This document shows positions 13,725 to 21,745 of a stretch of 29,270 nt of DNA, piece after piece (within the stretch, counting starts at the first letter, position 1; every line of letters starts with the position of its first letter). The notes below the pieces were generated by a model that saw only the letters and a program-made list of their open reading frames with translations, was not told where the DNA came from and searched no databases. The DNA comes from 2-01-FULL-45-10 sp964433975 (GTDB lineage: Bacteria; Omnitrophota; Gorgyraeia; 2-01-FULL-45-10): the NCBI GenBank assembly GCA_964433975.1, contig CAYSSS010000016.1, forward strand, positions 1-29,270. Direction: 5' to 3'. The position numbers and the translations under genes are program-made.

Positions 13725-14887
13725 TGAAAGAGCTAAAAGTAAAGACGAGGAACGGAGTGACCAGAACGCGGTATCGCCCGACATGGGCCGAAGTGGATAT
13801 GAAGGCCCTGGAGCATAACTATATACAGGTGAAGCGGCTGGCCGGCAAGGATGTCCAGATGATGGCGGTCGTGAAAGCTAATGCCTATGGACATGGCACC
13901 GTCGAAGTCTCGAAAGTCCTGGAGGGGGTGGGTGTAAACTATCTCGGCGTGGCGACGACCGATGAAGCCGTTCGCTTGAGAGATCACGGCATCAAGACCC
14001 CGGTCTTAATACTCGGTTCGGTGCTGCCGGAAGAAGTCCGGATAGCGAAAGACCGGGATATTACATTGACGCTCTGTAATCACGATATATTGAAAGAGAT
14101 CAAAACTCTGGCTAGGGCTGACGAGGAAAAGGGGACTAAGACAAAGGTTCACATAAAAATAGACACGGGGATGGGCCGCATAGGCGTATGGCACGAAGAC
14201 GCTCTCCATTTTGTGAAAGAGGTTTCCGCTGAAAAGAGCATCACCCTCGAAGGTATCTACACTCACTTTTCAAGCGCCGGCCGGGATGAATTCTTCACGG
14301 CTTATCAGATGGAATCTTTCGAAAGGCTCTTGGTGGCTATCGAAAAGAGCTGGATAAAGATACCCCTAAGGCACGCGGCCAATTCAATAGCTACCGTAGA
14401 TTACAAGAGGGCTCACCTGAATTTAGCCAGGCCGGGATTGATAATTTACGGAATGTATCCGAAGCACACATTCCCGAAATTGATAAAATTAAAGCCTGTT
14501 TTGTCGCTGAAGACAAGGGTGGTATTTTTAAAGGATATAGCTCCCGGGCGTTCAATAAGTTACGGCAGGACCTTTATATCGCAGAGGCCGACTAGGATAG
14601 CCACTCTCCCTATAGGCTATGCCGACGGTTATCATAGAGGCCTCTCCAATAAGGCGGAGGTGCTGGTACGCGGCCAATTCGCGCCGATTGTCGGCAAGGT
14701 TACGATGGATCAGACTATGATAGATGTGGGCCATATCAGGGGGGTGAAGATAGGCGATGAGGTGGTATTGGTCGGCAAACAGGGCCACCACGAGATAAGA
14801 ATAGAGAAGCTTGCCCGCCTCGCCGGCACGATAGCCTATGACTTTATCTGCGCCATCTCCAACCGCGTTCCGCGCATATATAAATAA
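13724..14887 (+). CDS. alr: alanine racemase
   Basis: This PLP enzyme interconverts L- and D-alanine for peptidoglycan, which implies a cell wall. Lys51 in VVKANAYGHG is the PLP Schiff-base lysine. Tyr280 in SYGRTF is the opposite catalytic base. GIYTHFSSAG, HAANSIATVDY, ARPGLIIYGMYP, IGYADGYHRGLSNKAEVLVRG and KVTMDQTMIDV are all standard. The 387-residue length is normal, with a short N-terminal extension of about 18 residues before RPTWAEVDMKAL. The TAATG overlap with tsaB fixes the start. It is the last gene before an 82-base gap containing the ilvD promoter; no U-rich terminator hairpin is visible in that gap. Confidence 0.96.
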   Translation: MKELKVKTRNGVTRTRYRPTWAEVDMKALEHNYIQVKRLAGKDVQMMAVVKANAYGHGTVEVSKVLEGVGVNYLGVATTDEAVRLRDHGIKTPVLILGSVLPEEVRIAKDRDITLTLCNHDILKEIKTLARADEEKGTKTKVHIKIDTGMGRIGVWHEDALHFVKEVSAEKSITLEGIYTHFSSAGRDEFFTAYQMESFERLLVAIEKSWIKIPLRHAANSIATVDYKRAHLNLARPGLIIYGMYPKHTFPKLIKLKPVLSLKTRVVFLKDIAPGRSISYGRTFISQRPTRIATLPIGYADGYHRGLSNKAEVLVRGQFAPIVGKVTMDQTMIDVGHIRGVKIGDEVVLVGKQGHHEIRIEKLARLAGTIAYDFICAISNRVPRIYK

Positions 14888-14913
14888 CAAATTTTACCGT
14901 CCCAATATAGTAT

Positions 14914-14943
14914 TTGACACCCCACGAAGGTATAGTATATAAT
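14914..14943 (+). promoter_or_regulatory. sigma70-like promoter of the ilv-leu-aro block
   Basis: TTGACA (14914-14919), an 18-base spacer and TATAAT (14938-14943) give near-consensus boxes in the only sizeable gap before ilvD. Predicted initiation near 14950 leaves a leader of about 20 bases with AGAGGAGAG before ATG 14970. There is no room for a leader-peptide attenuator, so branched-chain attenuation of the E. coli type is unlikely here. Confidence 0.75.
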
Positions 14944-14969
14944 TTTAAGATAATATAAGAGGAGAGCCC

Positions 14970-16625
14970 ATGAAGAGCGATAAGATAAAGAAGGGCCTCG
15001 AGCGTGCAGGGGCGAGGAGCTTACTCTACGCAACAGGGATATCAAAGGACGATATGGCGAAGCCGTTCATAGCGGTAGCCACATCCAGAACAGATATTAT
15101 ACCGGGGCATATCCATATGGACCGGCTTGAGCGCTTCATTGAACGCGGCATCGCGATGGCCGGAGGCATACCATTCTTCTTCGGCATCCCGGGTATCTGT
15201 GACGGCATCGCAATGGGCCATTCGGGTATGAAGTATTCGCTCGCTTCGCGCGAACTCATAGCCGATATGGTCGAGACTATATGCAAAGCGCATTGTTTTG
15301 ACGGGCTGGTATGCCTTACCAACTGCGACAAGATAACGCCGGGCATGCTTATGGCCACCGGAAGATTGAATATCCCTTCGATAGTCGTTACCGCAGGGCC
15401 CATGATGAGCGGAAATTATAAGGGCAGGAGGCTGTCGCTTGTTAAGGATACATTTGAGGCTGTCGGCAGATTCAGGAAAGGCGACATTTCGCAGGAAGAG
15501 CTCAATACTTTTGAAATGTGCGCGTGCCCCGGCGCCGGATCCTGCCAGGGGTTATATACGGCCAATTCGATGGCCTGTATCACGGAGGCGCTCGGTATGA
15601 GCGTTCCGGGATGCGCCACGGCTATGGCTGTTTCGGCAAAGAAGGACAGGATCGCCCAGGAGTCAGGTGAAAAGATAGTCAATCTGGTGCGAAGGAATAT
15701 TCTGCCGCGCACCATAATGAGAAAAGAGGCGTTTGAAAACGCCATAAAGATAGACATGGCCCTTGGGGGGTCGACCAATACGGTCCTGCATTTGCTTGCT
15801 ATAGCCAAAGAGTTTGAAGTGTCGCTATCCATAGACACTTTCGATTCCATATCACGCCAGACTCCGCATATTACCAATATTCTTCCCGGCGGCGACCATT
15901 TCATGGAGGACCTCGAATATGCCGGCGGCATTCCCGCGATAATGAAGCGCATGAGAAATCAACTGAACGATGTCATGACATGCAGCTCAAAGACGGTAAG
16001 CCAGATAGCTAATGAAGCACAGGTGCTGGATGAGGATGTTATCAGGGACATTAAGAATCCGTATCACCCCGAAGGCGGGATAGCGGTACTAAAAGGAAAT
16101 CTCGCGCCTGAGGGAAGCGTCGTAAAGCAGACCGCCGTTTCAAAAGCCATGATGCAGTTCACCGGAAAAGCTCGGGTATTCGACTCCGAGGAGTCGTGCA
16201 TGCAGGCCATCATGGCCGGCAAAGTCAAGAAGGGCGATTGCCTCGTCATCAGATATGAGGGGCCGAAGGGCGGGCCCGGGATGAGAGAGATGCTCTCTCC
16301 CACCGCGGCTATAGTCGGCATGGGCCTGGCAGACAGCGTGGCGCTTATCACGGACGGGAGATTCTCGGGCGGCACGCAAGGACCCTGTATCGGACATATT
16401 TCGCCTGAGGCTCAAGCGGGCGGTATCATTGCCATAGTTCAGGATGGGGACGAGATCTCGCTAGATATTCCAAACAGAAGACTTGAACTGAAAGTTAGCG
16501 ATGCAGAGATAGCCTCGCGTCTGGCGAAATGGCGCGCCCCCGAGATAAAAGAGAAGGAAGGCTATCTGGCGCGTTACGCGAAGGTCGTTTCGTCGGCTTC
16601 CGAAGGCGCAATTTTAAAAGCATAA
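14970..16625 (+). CDS. ilvD: dihydroxy-acid dehydratase
   Basis: IlvD dehydrates dihydroxy-isovalerate and dihydroxy-methylvalerate to the 2-keto acids of valine/leucine and isoleucine, using an Fe-S cluster. Candidate cluster cysteines sit in PGICDGIAMGHSGMKYSL, LTNCDKITPGMLMATG and CPGAGSCQGLYTANSM. The C-terminal DGRFSGGTQGPCIGH is the conserved catalytic region. Length 551 matches the family. ATG 14970 has a good GAGGAG ribosome binding site 6-11 bases upstream. It leads the operon with the other ilv genes directly downstream; a pair of palindromic repeats separates it from ilvB. Confidence 0.97.
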   Translation: MKSDKIKKGLERAGARSLLYATGISKDDMAKPFIAVATSRTDIIPGHIHMDRLERFIERGIAMAGGIPFFFGIPGICDGIAMGHSGMKYSLASRELIADMVETICKAHCFDGLVCLTNCDKITPGMLMATGRLNIPSIVVTAGPMMSGNYKGRRLSLVKDTFEAVGRFRKGDISQEELNTFEMCACPGAGSCQGLYTANSMACITEALGMSVPGCATAMAVSAKKDRIAQESGEKIVNLVRRNILPRTIMRKEAFENAIKIDMALGGSTNTVLHLLAIAKEFEVSLSIDTFDSISRQTPHITNILPGGDHFMEDLEYAGGIPAIMKRMRNQLNDVMTCSSKTVSQIANEAQVLDEDVIRDIKNPYHPEGGIAVLKGNLAPEGSVVKQTAVSKAMMQFTGKARVFDSEESCMQAIMAGKVKKGDCLVIRYEGPKGGPGMREMLSPTAAIVGMGLADSVALITDGRFSGGTQGPCIGHISPEAQAGGIIAIVQDGDEISLDIPNRRLELKVSDAEIASRLAKWRAPEIKEKEGYLARYAKVVSSASEGAILKA

Positions 16626-16629
16626 AGAT

Positions 16630-16711
16630 CGTTGTGAGGCCGCAAGGCGGCCAAAGCAGTCTCTAAAAAGCGAGATTGCTTCGTCGGCCTAACGGCCTCC
16701 TCGCAATGACG
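16630..16711 (+). repeat. empty inverted pair of the ATTGCGAG/GAAGCAATCTC palindrome
   Basis: Copy one (16630-16663, + orientation) is degenerate in its arms (GTTGTGAGG and AAAGCAGTCTC) with inner hairpin GGCCGC-AAG-GCGGCC. Copy two (16672-16711, - orientation) keeps canonical arms GAGATTGCTTCG and CTCGCAATGACG with a GGCC-based inner stem. They face each other across only TAAAAAGC. The arrangement is the same as the cassette ends at 11369-11752 but without a gene between. It fills the ilvD-ilvB gap and ends 12 bases before the ilvB start. Confidence 0.8.
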
Positions 16712-16723
16712 AAGAGATTAAAT

Positions 16724-18400
16724 ATGAAGATGAGCGGTGCAAAAATATTGATCGAGTGCCTCAAGAAAGAGAATGTGGAGGTGATCTTCGGATATCCCGG
16801 CGGTCAGGTCCTGCCGATATTCGACCAGCTTTACGACGCTCCTATAAAATTCGTCCTTACAAGGCACGAACAGGCGGCGGCGCACGCGGCAGACGGTTAC
16901 GCAAGGGCTACCGGTAAAGTCGGCGTATGCCTTGCAACATCCGGACCCGGCGCCACGAATCTCGTCACAGGCATAGCCACCGCTTACATGGATTCTATAC
17001 CGATGGTCGCCATAACCGGGCAGGTTAAGAGTTTTCTTATAGGCAATGACGCGTTCCAGGAAGCGGATATAACCGGCATAACAAGGCCCATCACCAAGCA
17101 CAATTATCTCGTTGAGGACGTTAAGGATCTGGCGAAGGTGATGAAAGAGGCATTTCATATAGCCTCTACGGGAAGGCCCGGCCCTGTGCTGGTCGATATA
17201 CCGTCCGACATACAGATGCAGGAGACGGAATTCGATTATCCCGAAAAAGTCCAGATACGCGGGTATAAACCGACTTACAACGGACATCCCGGACAGATAA
17301 AACGCGCGGCCAAAGCCATAGGAGAATCGAAGAAGCCGATCCTCTACGTGGGCGGCGGAGCGATGGCCTGTGACGCGGCCGATGAAGTTTATAAGCTTGC
17401 CACGAAGAATGAGATACCGGTCACGATGACTCTCCTGGGGCTGGGCGCTTTCCCGATGACGCACAAGCTGGCGCTCGGCATGCTCGGCATGCATGGCACG
17501 GCTTACGCGAACCACGCTATAATGGATTCCGATCTCATCATAGCCGTTGGCGCGCGTTTTGATGACCGTGTAACCGGAAAGCTTGATGCCTTCGCTCCTC
17601 ACGCCAGCGTTGTGCACATAGATATAGATCCCGCGAGCGTATCGAAGACTGTGGATGTCGATATACCTATAGTAGGGGACGCCGCGATAGTTTTGAAGCA
17701 GCTCAATAAGATGGTTAAGAAGCCGGATACCAAAGAATGGCTTAAAGCTATAGACGGGTGGAAGAAGGCTTATCCGATGAAGTATAAGGATGATGATAAG
17801 CTGCGCCCGCAGTACGTTGTTGAACAGATATACGAAGCGACCAAAGGGGATGCCATAATCTGCACGGAGGTCGGGCAGAACCAGATGTGGGCCGCCCAGT
17901 ACTTTAAATTCATCAAGCCCCGGACGATAATATCTTCCGGCGGATTGGGGACGATGGGATACGGTTTCCCCGCGGCCATAGGCGCCAAGCTGGGCAAACC
18001 CGGCATGCCGGTATTTGATGTGGCCGGAGACGGTTCGATCCAGATGAATATACAGGAGCTCGCCACCGCCGTCATCGAAAAGACGCCGGTGAAGATAGTC
18101 ATATTGAACAATTCCTGTCTCGGCATGGTAAGGCAGTGGCAGGAGCTCTTCTATAAGAAGAGATATTCGTATACCAAACTCTGCTTAGATACTCCCGATT
18201 TTGTCAAGCTGGCCGAGAGCTACGGAGCTGTCGGCATGAGAATAACGAAGAAGAAAGACGTGAGGAAAGCGATAGATAAGGCGTTGAAGATAAAGAATAC
18301 GGTCATAATGGATTTCCGCGTCGAGCAGGAGGAGAATGTCTTCCCGATGGTCCCCGCGGGCGAGGCGATAAATAAGATGATAAGCGGCGGTCTGGCATGA
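16724..18400 (+). CDS. ilvB: acetolactate synthase large (catalytic) subunit
   Basis: Acetohydroxyacid synthase condenses pyruvate with pyruvate or 2-ketobutyrate, the first common step to valine, leucine and isoleucine, using ThDP, FAD and Mg. Glu49 in TRHEQAAAHAADGYAR activates ThDP. ATSGPGATNLVTGIATAYMD, GDGSIQMNIQELATA and ILNNSCLGMVRQWQE are standard. ATG 16724 is chosen because the protein then starts MKMSGAKILIECLKKE, as relatives do, with GAAGAG 8-13 bases upstream. A further 16 codons upstream are open but encode the palindrome, and ATG 16706 inside it is a less likely alternative. The stop overlaps ilvN by ATGA. Confidence 0.96.
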   Translation: MKMSGAKILIECLKKENVEVIFGYPGGQVLPIFDQLYDAPIKFVLTRHEQAAAHAADGYARATGKVGVCLATSGPGATNLVTGIATAYMDSIPMVAITGQVKSFLIGNDAFQEADITGITRPITKHNYLVEDVKDLAKVMKEAFHIASTGRPGPVLVDIPSDIQMQETEFDYPEKVQIRGYKPTYNGHPGQIKRAAKAIGESKKPILYVGGGAMACDAADEVYKLATKNEIPVTMTLLGLGAFPMTHKLALGMLGMHGTAYANHAIMDSDLIIAVGARFDDRVTGKLDAFAPHASVVHIDIDPASVSKTVDVDIPIVGDAAIVLKQLNKMVKKPDTKEWLKAIDGWKKAYPMKYKDDDKLRPQYVVEQIYEATKGDAIICTEVGQNQMWAAQYFKFIKPRTIISSGGLGTMGYGFPAAIGAKLGKPGMPVFDVAGDGSIQMNIQELATAVIEKTPVKIVILNNSCLGMVRQWQELFYKKRYSYTKLCLDTPDFVKLAESYGAVGMRITKKKDVRKAIDKALKIKNTVIMDFRVEQEENVFPMVPAGEAINKMISGGLA

Positions 18401-18912
18401 GGCACACGATATCGGTCCTGGTTGAGAATAAGTTCGGCGTTCTTGCGCGCATAGCGGGCCTCTTCAGCGCGCGCGGTTTCAATATCGACTCCCTGGCTGT
18501 GGGCCGGACTGAAGACCCGGCAGTCTCCAGGATGACGATAACTTCGGAAGGCGACGACAAGACTCTCGAACAGATAAAGAAGCAGCTTAATAAGCTTATC
18601 GATGTCATCAAGGTGGTCGATTTTAAATCGGGTGAATTTTTGGACAGGGAGCTTATGCTGATAAAGGTGAGCGTTAACGCGAAGAACCGCAACGACGCGC
18701 TTGAAGCGGTAGAATCCGTAGGCGGCAGGGTTGTGAGCGCGCTGCCGGGTTCGGTGAGCGTGGAAATTACCGGAGATTCGAATAGGATAAACGGGTTGAT
18801 AGAGCTACTGAGGCCTTTCGGTATAGTCGAGGTCGTCAGGACCGGGAGGATAGCGTTGGGAACGGGTGAAAAGGGCATGAAGGCCGATGGAAAGCCTGAA
18901 GTAAATGAGTAA
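18397..18912 (+). CDS. ilvN: acetolactate synthase small (regulatory) subunit
   Basis: The small subunit activates the catalytic subunit and confers feedback inhibition by valine. The N-terminal ACT domain is clear in HTISVLVENKFGVLARIAGL, FSARGFNIDSLAVG and TEDPAVSRMTI. The second domain is recognised by KVSVNAKNRNDALEAVES and GRIALGTGEK. The length of 171 is normal (about 160-175), with a short hydrophilic tail after GTGEKG. The name ilvN is used for the family; ilvH is equivalent. The gene is coupled to ilvB through ATGA and followed 20 bases later by ilvC with its own ribosome binding site. Confidence 0.96.
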   Translation: MRHTISVLVENKFGVLARIAGLFSARGFNIDSLAVGRTEDPAVSRMTITSEGDDKTLEQIKKQLNKLIDVIKVVDFKSGEFLDRELMLIKVSVNAKNRNDALEAVESVGGRVVSALPGSVSVEITGDSNRINGLIELLRPFGIVEVVRTGRIALGTGEKGMKADGKPEVNE

Positions 18913-18932
18913 ATAAAAAGGAGGAGTAAATC

Positions 18933-19928
18933 ATGGCAAAGATCTATTACGACAACGATGCTGATCTGAATATTCTGAAGGGCAAGAAGATCGCGGTTAT
19001 TGGATACGGCATACAGGGCCGCGGGCAGAGCCTTAATTTAAGGGATTCGGGGCTTGAGGTGATCGTAAGCGAGCTACCCGGAACAAAAAATTACGAGCAG
19101 GCCAAGGCCGACGGGTTCAATCCCGTTTCGGCGAAAGAAGCTTCGGCCGCAGCGGATCTCGTACAGATACTGACGGAAGATCACGTGCAGGCAAAAGTTT
19201 ATAAGGAACAGATCGCCGAGAATATGACCAAGGGCAAGGTCCTTATATTCTCTCACGGGTTCAATATAAGATTCAAGCAGATAAAGCCCTCAAAGAAGAT
19301 CGACGTGGTCATGATCGCTCCTAAGGGGCCCGGCGCATTGGTGAGAAAGATGTATGAAGAGGGCAAGGGGGTCCCCTGTTTAGTGGCCATCTACCAGGAC
19401 GCATCCGGCAATGCCATGAAGATTGCGCTCGCGTACGCCAAGGGCATAGGCGGCACGAAGGCCGGCGTTATTGAAACTACATTCGAAGAAGAGACCGAGA
19501 CGGATCTCTTCGGGGAGCAGGCGGTACTTTGCGGCGGTGTCAGCGAGCTGATCAAAGCCGGATTCGACACTTTGATCGATGCCGGGTACCAGCCGGAGAT
19601 AGCGTATTTTGAGGTTCTGCACGAACTTAAATTGATCACAGACCTCATCCAGGAGAGGGGTATCAGCGGAATGAGGCGCGGCGTTTCCAATACGGCTTGT
19701 TACGGCGATATTACGCGCGGCCCCAGGGTCATTACCGAAAAAACGCGCAAAGCGATGCAGAAGATGCTGAAAGAGATAAAGTCGGGCAAGTTCGCCCGTG
19801 AGTGGATAAAAGAGAACGAGACGGGCAGGGCGAACTGGAACGCGCTCATGAAGAAGGGCGATGAGCATCCGATAGAGAAGGTCGGGCAGTCTTTGAGAAA
19901 CATGATGCCATGGATGAAGAAGGCGTAA
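18933..19928 (+). CDS. ilvC: ketol-acid reductoisomerase (class I) with atypical cofactor loop
   Basis: KARI isomerises and reduces acetolactate or acetohydroxybutyrate. Length 331 and one knotted C-terminal domain mark class I. Metal ligands are present in DLFGEQAVLCGG and FEVLHELKLI, and the catalytic His in FSHGFNI. The Rossmann motif reads GYGIQGRGQSLNLRDSG (24-40) instead of the usual GYGSQGHAHALNLRDSG. The cofactor-specificity loop reads VSELPGTKNY (45-54) where NADPH enzymes usually have GLRxGSxSW: the Arg is Leu48, the final Ser is Asn53 and an acidic Glu47 has appeared. This may mean altered NADH/NADPH preference (inference). AGGAGG at 18921-18926 lies just upstream of ATG 18933. Confidence 0.96.
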   Translation: MAKIYYDNDADLNILKGKKIAVIGYGIQGRGQSLNLRDSGLEVIVSELPGTKNYEQAKADGFNPVSAKEASAAADLVQILTEDHVQAKVYKEQIAENMTKGKVLIFSHGFNIRFKQIKPSKKIDVVMIAPKGPGALVRKMYEEGKGVPCLVAIYQDASGNAMKIALAYAKGIGGTKAGVIETTFEEETETDLFGEQAVLCGGVSELIKAGFDTLIDAGYQPEIAYFEVLHELKLITDLIQERGISGMRRGVSNTACYGDITRGPRVITEKTRKAMQKMLKEIKSGKFAREWIKENETGRANWNALMKKGDEHPIEKVGQSLRNMMPWMKKA

Positions 19929-19951
19929 AATTTTTCCGTTTGAAGCGATCT

Positions 19952-20116
19952 TCCCCCGAGGTCGGGGTACCTCGCGGGATCGTTCAATTTTCCCCAGCGT
20001 GGAAAATTGAACTCGAAAAAATCGCTCGCTCTTTTTGGCTATAAGTTATAGCGGGCCAAAAAACCATGCCCGCTCGCGATTTTTACGTCCCGCTCGATAC
20101 CTCATCCCTCGGGGGA
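19952..20116 (+). repeat. 165-bp multi-stem foldback element between ilvC and leuA
   Basis: The 302-base gap between ilvC and leuA holds a long palindromic unit. Its termini are perfect 10-bp inverted repeats, TCCCCCGAGG (19952-19961) and CCTCGGGGGA (20107-20116). Inside are GCGGGA/TCCCGC (19974-19979, 20088-20093), a perfect 12-bp stem GTTCAATTTTCC/GGAAAATTGAAC (19982-19993, 20001-20012), AAAAATCGC/GCGATTTTT (20017-20025, 20076-20084) and two mutually exclusive inner stems, GCTATAA/TTATAGC and AGCGGGC/GCCCGCT. It could be a MITE-like element or a structured RNA. No U-tract terminator and no T-box motif was recognised. Confidence 0.7.
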
Positions 20117-20230
20117 TTATGCGAGAACTAAAAATGTTACTAAAAGAGTGAGATGACGCCGCTCCAGGCGGCATACTGCAATTTCCGCCTGCGATGAGAG
20201 CAAAAAAATTTACTATTGAAATGCGAGAAA
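20117..20230 (+). other. leuA upstream region without a recognised gene
   Basis: This remainder of the ilvC-leuA gap contains one small hairpin, GCCGC-TCCAG-GCGGC (20158-20172), and an A-rich stretch before the leuA start. No convincing -35/-10 pair, leader peptide with Leu codons, or riboswitch was recognised. Confidence 0.5.
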
Positions 20231-21745
20231 ATGAATAACGAGAAGATAATAATATTCGATACGACGCTAAGGGACGGGGAGCAGTGTCCCGGGGCGAGCC
20301 TCAATATCAACGAGAAGATAGAGATAGCCAGGCAGCTTGCCGTGCTTGGCGTCGACGTCATCGAAGCGGGATTTCCCATATCAAGCCCCGGCGATTTTGA
20401 GGCGGTCAAACGCGTCGCAAAAGAGGTGAAGGGGCCTTCCATATGCGGACTGGCTCGGGCCATCGAAAAAGATATCGACGCCGCCTATAACGCGGTGAAG
20501 TATTCGAAATCTCCGCGCATACATGTATTTCTGGCCACCTCCAAGATCCACATGAAGTATAAGCTCAAAAAAGCAGAAGACGAGATATTGAAGCTGGCCG
20601 CAGCCGCGGTGAAATACGCCGGGAAGAGATGCGGCGATGTCGAATTTTCGCCTGAGGACGCGTCACGCACGGACAGGGATTTCCTGTATAAGGTGGTCGA
20701 GGCGGTAATAGATGCCGGCGCCAAGACCGTGAACATACCGGACACGGTGGGATACTCAACGCCTTTTGAATTCGCCAATATAATAAGAGGTATAAAGGAG
20801 AATGCGTCGAACGTCGACAGGGCAATAATAAGCGTCCATTGCCATAATGACCTCGGGCTTGGAGTCGCTAATTCTTTGGCCGCGGTGCTTAATGGCGCGA
20901 GGCAGGTCGAGTGCACCATGAATGGCCTGGGCGAGCGCGCGGGCAACGCGTCTTTGGAAGAGATCGTCATGACGATAAGAACGCGTAGCGACGTATTCAG
21001 GAATATAAGCATGGGTATAAACACAAAGGAGATATTCAAGACGAGCCGCCTTGTTTCTAAACTGACCGGCATGCCGGTTCAGCCGAACAAAGCCATAGTA
21101 GGAGCAAACGCCTTCGCTCATGAATCCGGGATACATCAGGACGGAGTTTTGAAAAAGCGAATCACGTACGAAATAATGAAGCCGGAGGATGTCGGGGTTA
21201 TGGGAACGAATTTAGTATTAGGCAAACATTCCGGTAGGCATGCCTTTAAAGAGAGGCTAAAGAGCTTAGGCTTCTCATTAAAGGAAGACCAGATCGAAAA
21301 AGCTTTTGGCCGGTTTAAAGCGCTGGCCGATAAGAAAAAAGAGATCTTCGATGAGGACCTGGAGACGATAGTCGACGAAGAGATATCGAAGATCCCGGAA
21401 GAGCTTAAACTCGAACATTTCCATATAGCGAGCGGCGATAAGATAGAGCCCGCGGCCGAGATCGCCGTCAGGTATAAGGGCAAACATTATGAGAGCAAGT
21501 CAAGCGGAGACGGTCCGGTGGACGCCTGCTACAAGGCCATAGATAAGGTTATAAAGATCGGCGGAAAACTTATCGATTACCAGATAAAGTCCGTTACCGG
21601 CGGCAAGGACGCTCTGGGTGAAGTCTCGGTCAAGATAGGATCAAAAGGTACCGTCGTGTCGGGCAGGGGCGCCTCTACCGACATCATAGAGGCGAGCATC
21701 AAGGCCTATGTGAATGCGGTTAATAAGCTCCTTCATAAAAAATAA
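20231..21745 (+). CDS. leuA: 2-isopropylmalate synthase
   Basis: LeuA condenses 2-ketoisovalerate with acetyl-CoA, committing carbon to leucine. The HMGL-like TIM barrel shows IIIFDTTLRDGEQCPG, IEAGFPISSPGDFEAV, FSPEDASRTD, IPDTVGYSTP, the metal-binding HCHNDLGLGVANSLAA and MNGLGERAGNASLEE. The C-terminal LeuA allosteric domain (SVTGGKDALGEVSVKI, GRGASTDIIEASIKAYV) suggests leucine feedback control. ATG 20231 gives the standard MNNEKIIIFDTT; an in-frame TTG 15 bases earlier is also possible. The ribosome binding site is weak (GAGAAA). No leuB, leuC or leuD follows. The TAA overlaps the aroE ATG by one base. Confidence 0.96.
   Translation: MNNEKIIIFDTTLRDGEQCPGASLNINEKIEIARQLAVLGVDVIEAGFPISSPGDFEAVKRVAKEVKGPSICGLARAIEKDIDAAYNAVKYSKSPRIHVFLATSKIHMKYKLKKAEDEILKLAAAAVKYAGKRCGDVEFSPEDASRTDRDFLYKVVEAVIDAGAKTVNIPDTVGYSTPFEFANIIRGIKENASNVDRAIISVHCHNDLGLGVANSLAAVLNGARQVECTMNGLGERAGNASLEEIVMTIRTRSDVFRNISMGINTKEIFKTSRLVSKLTGMPVQPNKAIVGANAFAHESGIHQDGVLKKRITYEIMKPEDVGVMGTNLVLGKHSGRHAFKERLKSLGFSLKEDQIEKAFGRFKALADKKKEIFDEDLETIVDEEISKIPEELKLEHFHIASGDKIEPAAEIAVRYKGKHYESKSSGDGPVDACYKAIDKVIKIGGKLIDYQIKSVTGGKDALGEVSVKIGSKGTVVSGRGASTDIIEASIKAYVNAVNKLLHKK

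Noticed and set aside
11369..16711. The dispersed palindromes as a CRISPR array
   Set aside because: The copies are far apart and inverted relative to each other, with no regular spacers and no cas genes.
16676..16723. Sixteen extra N-terminal codons of ilvB
   Set aside because: They lie within the palindromic repeat, have no ribosome binding site, and the protein beginning at 16724 matches family N-termini.
19929..20230. T-box riboswitch or leucine leader-peptide attenuator before leuA
   Set aside because: No T-box consensus, no short frame with clustered Leu codons and no stem with a U-tract was found.
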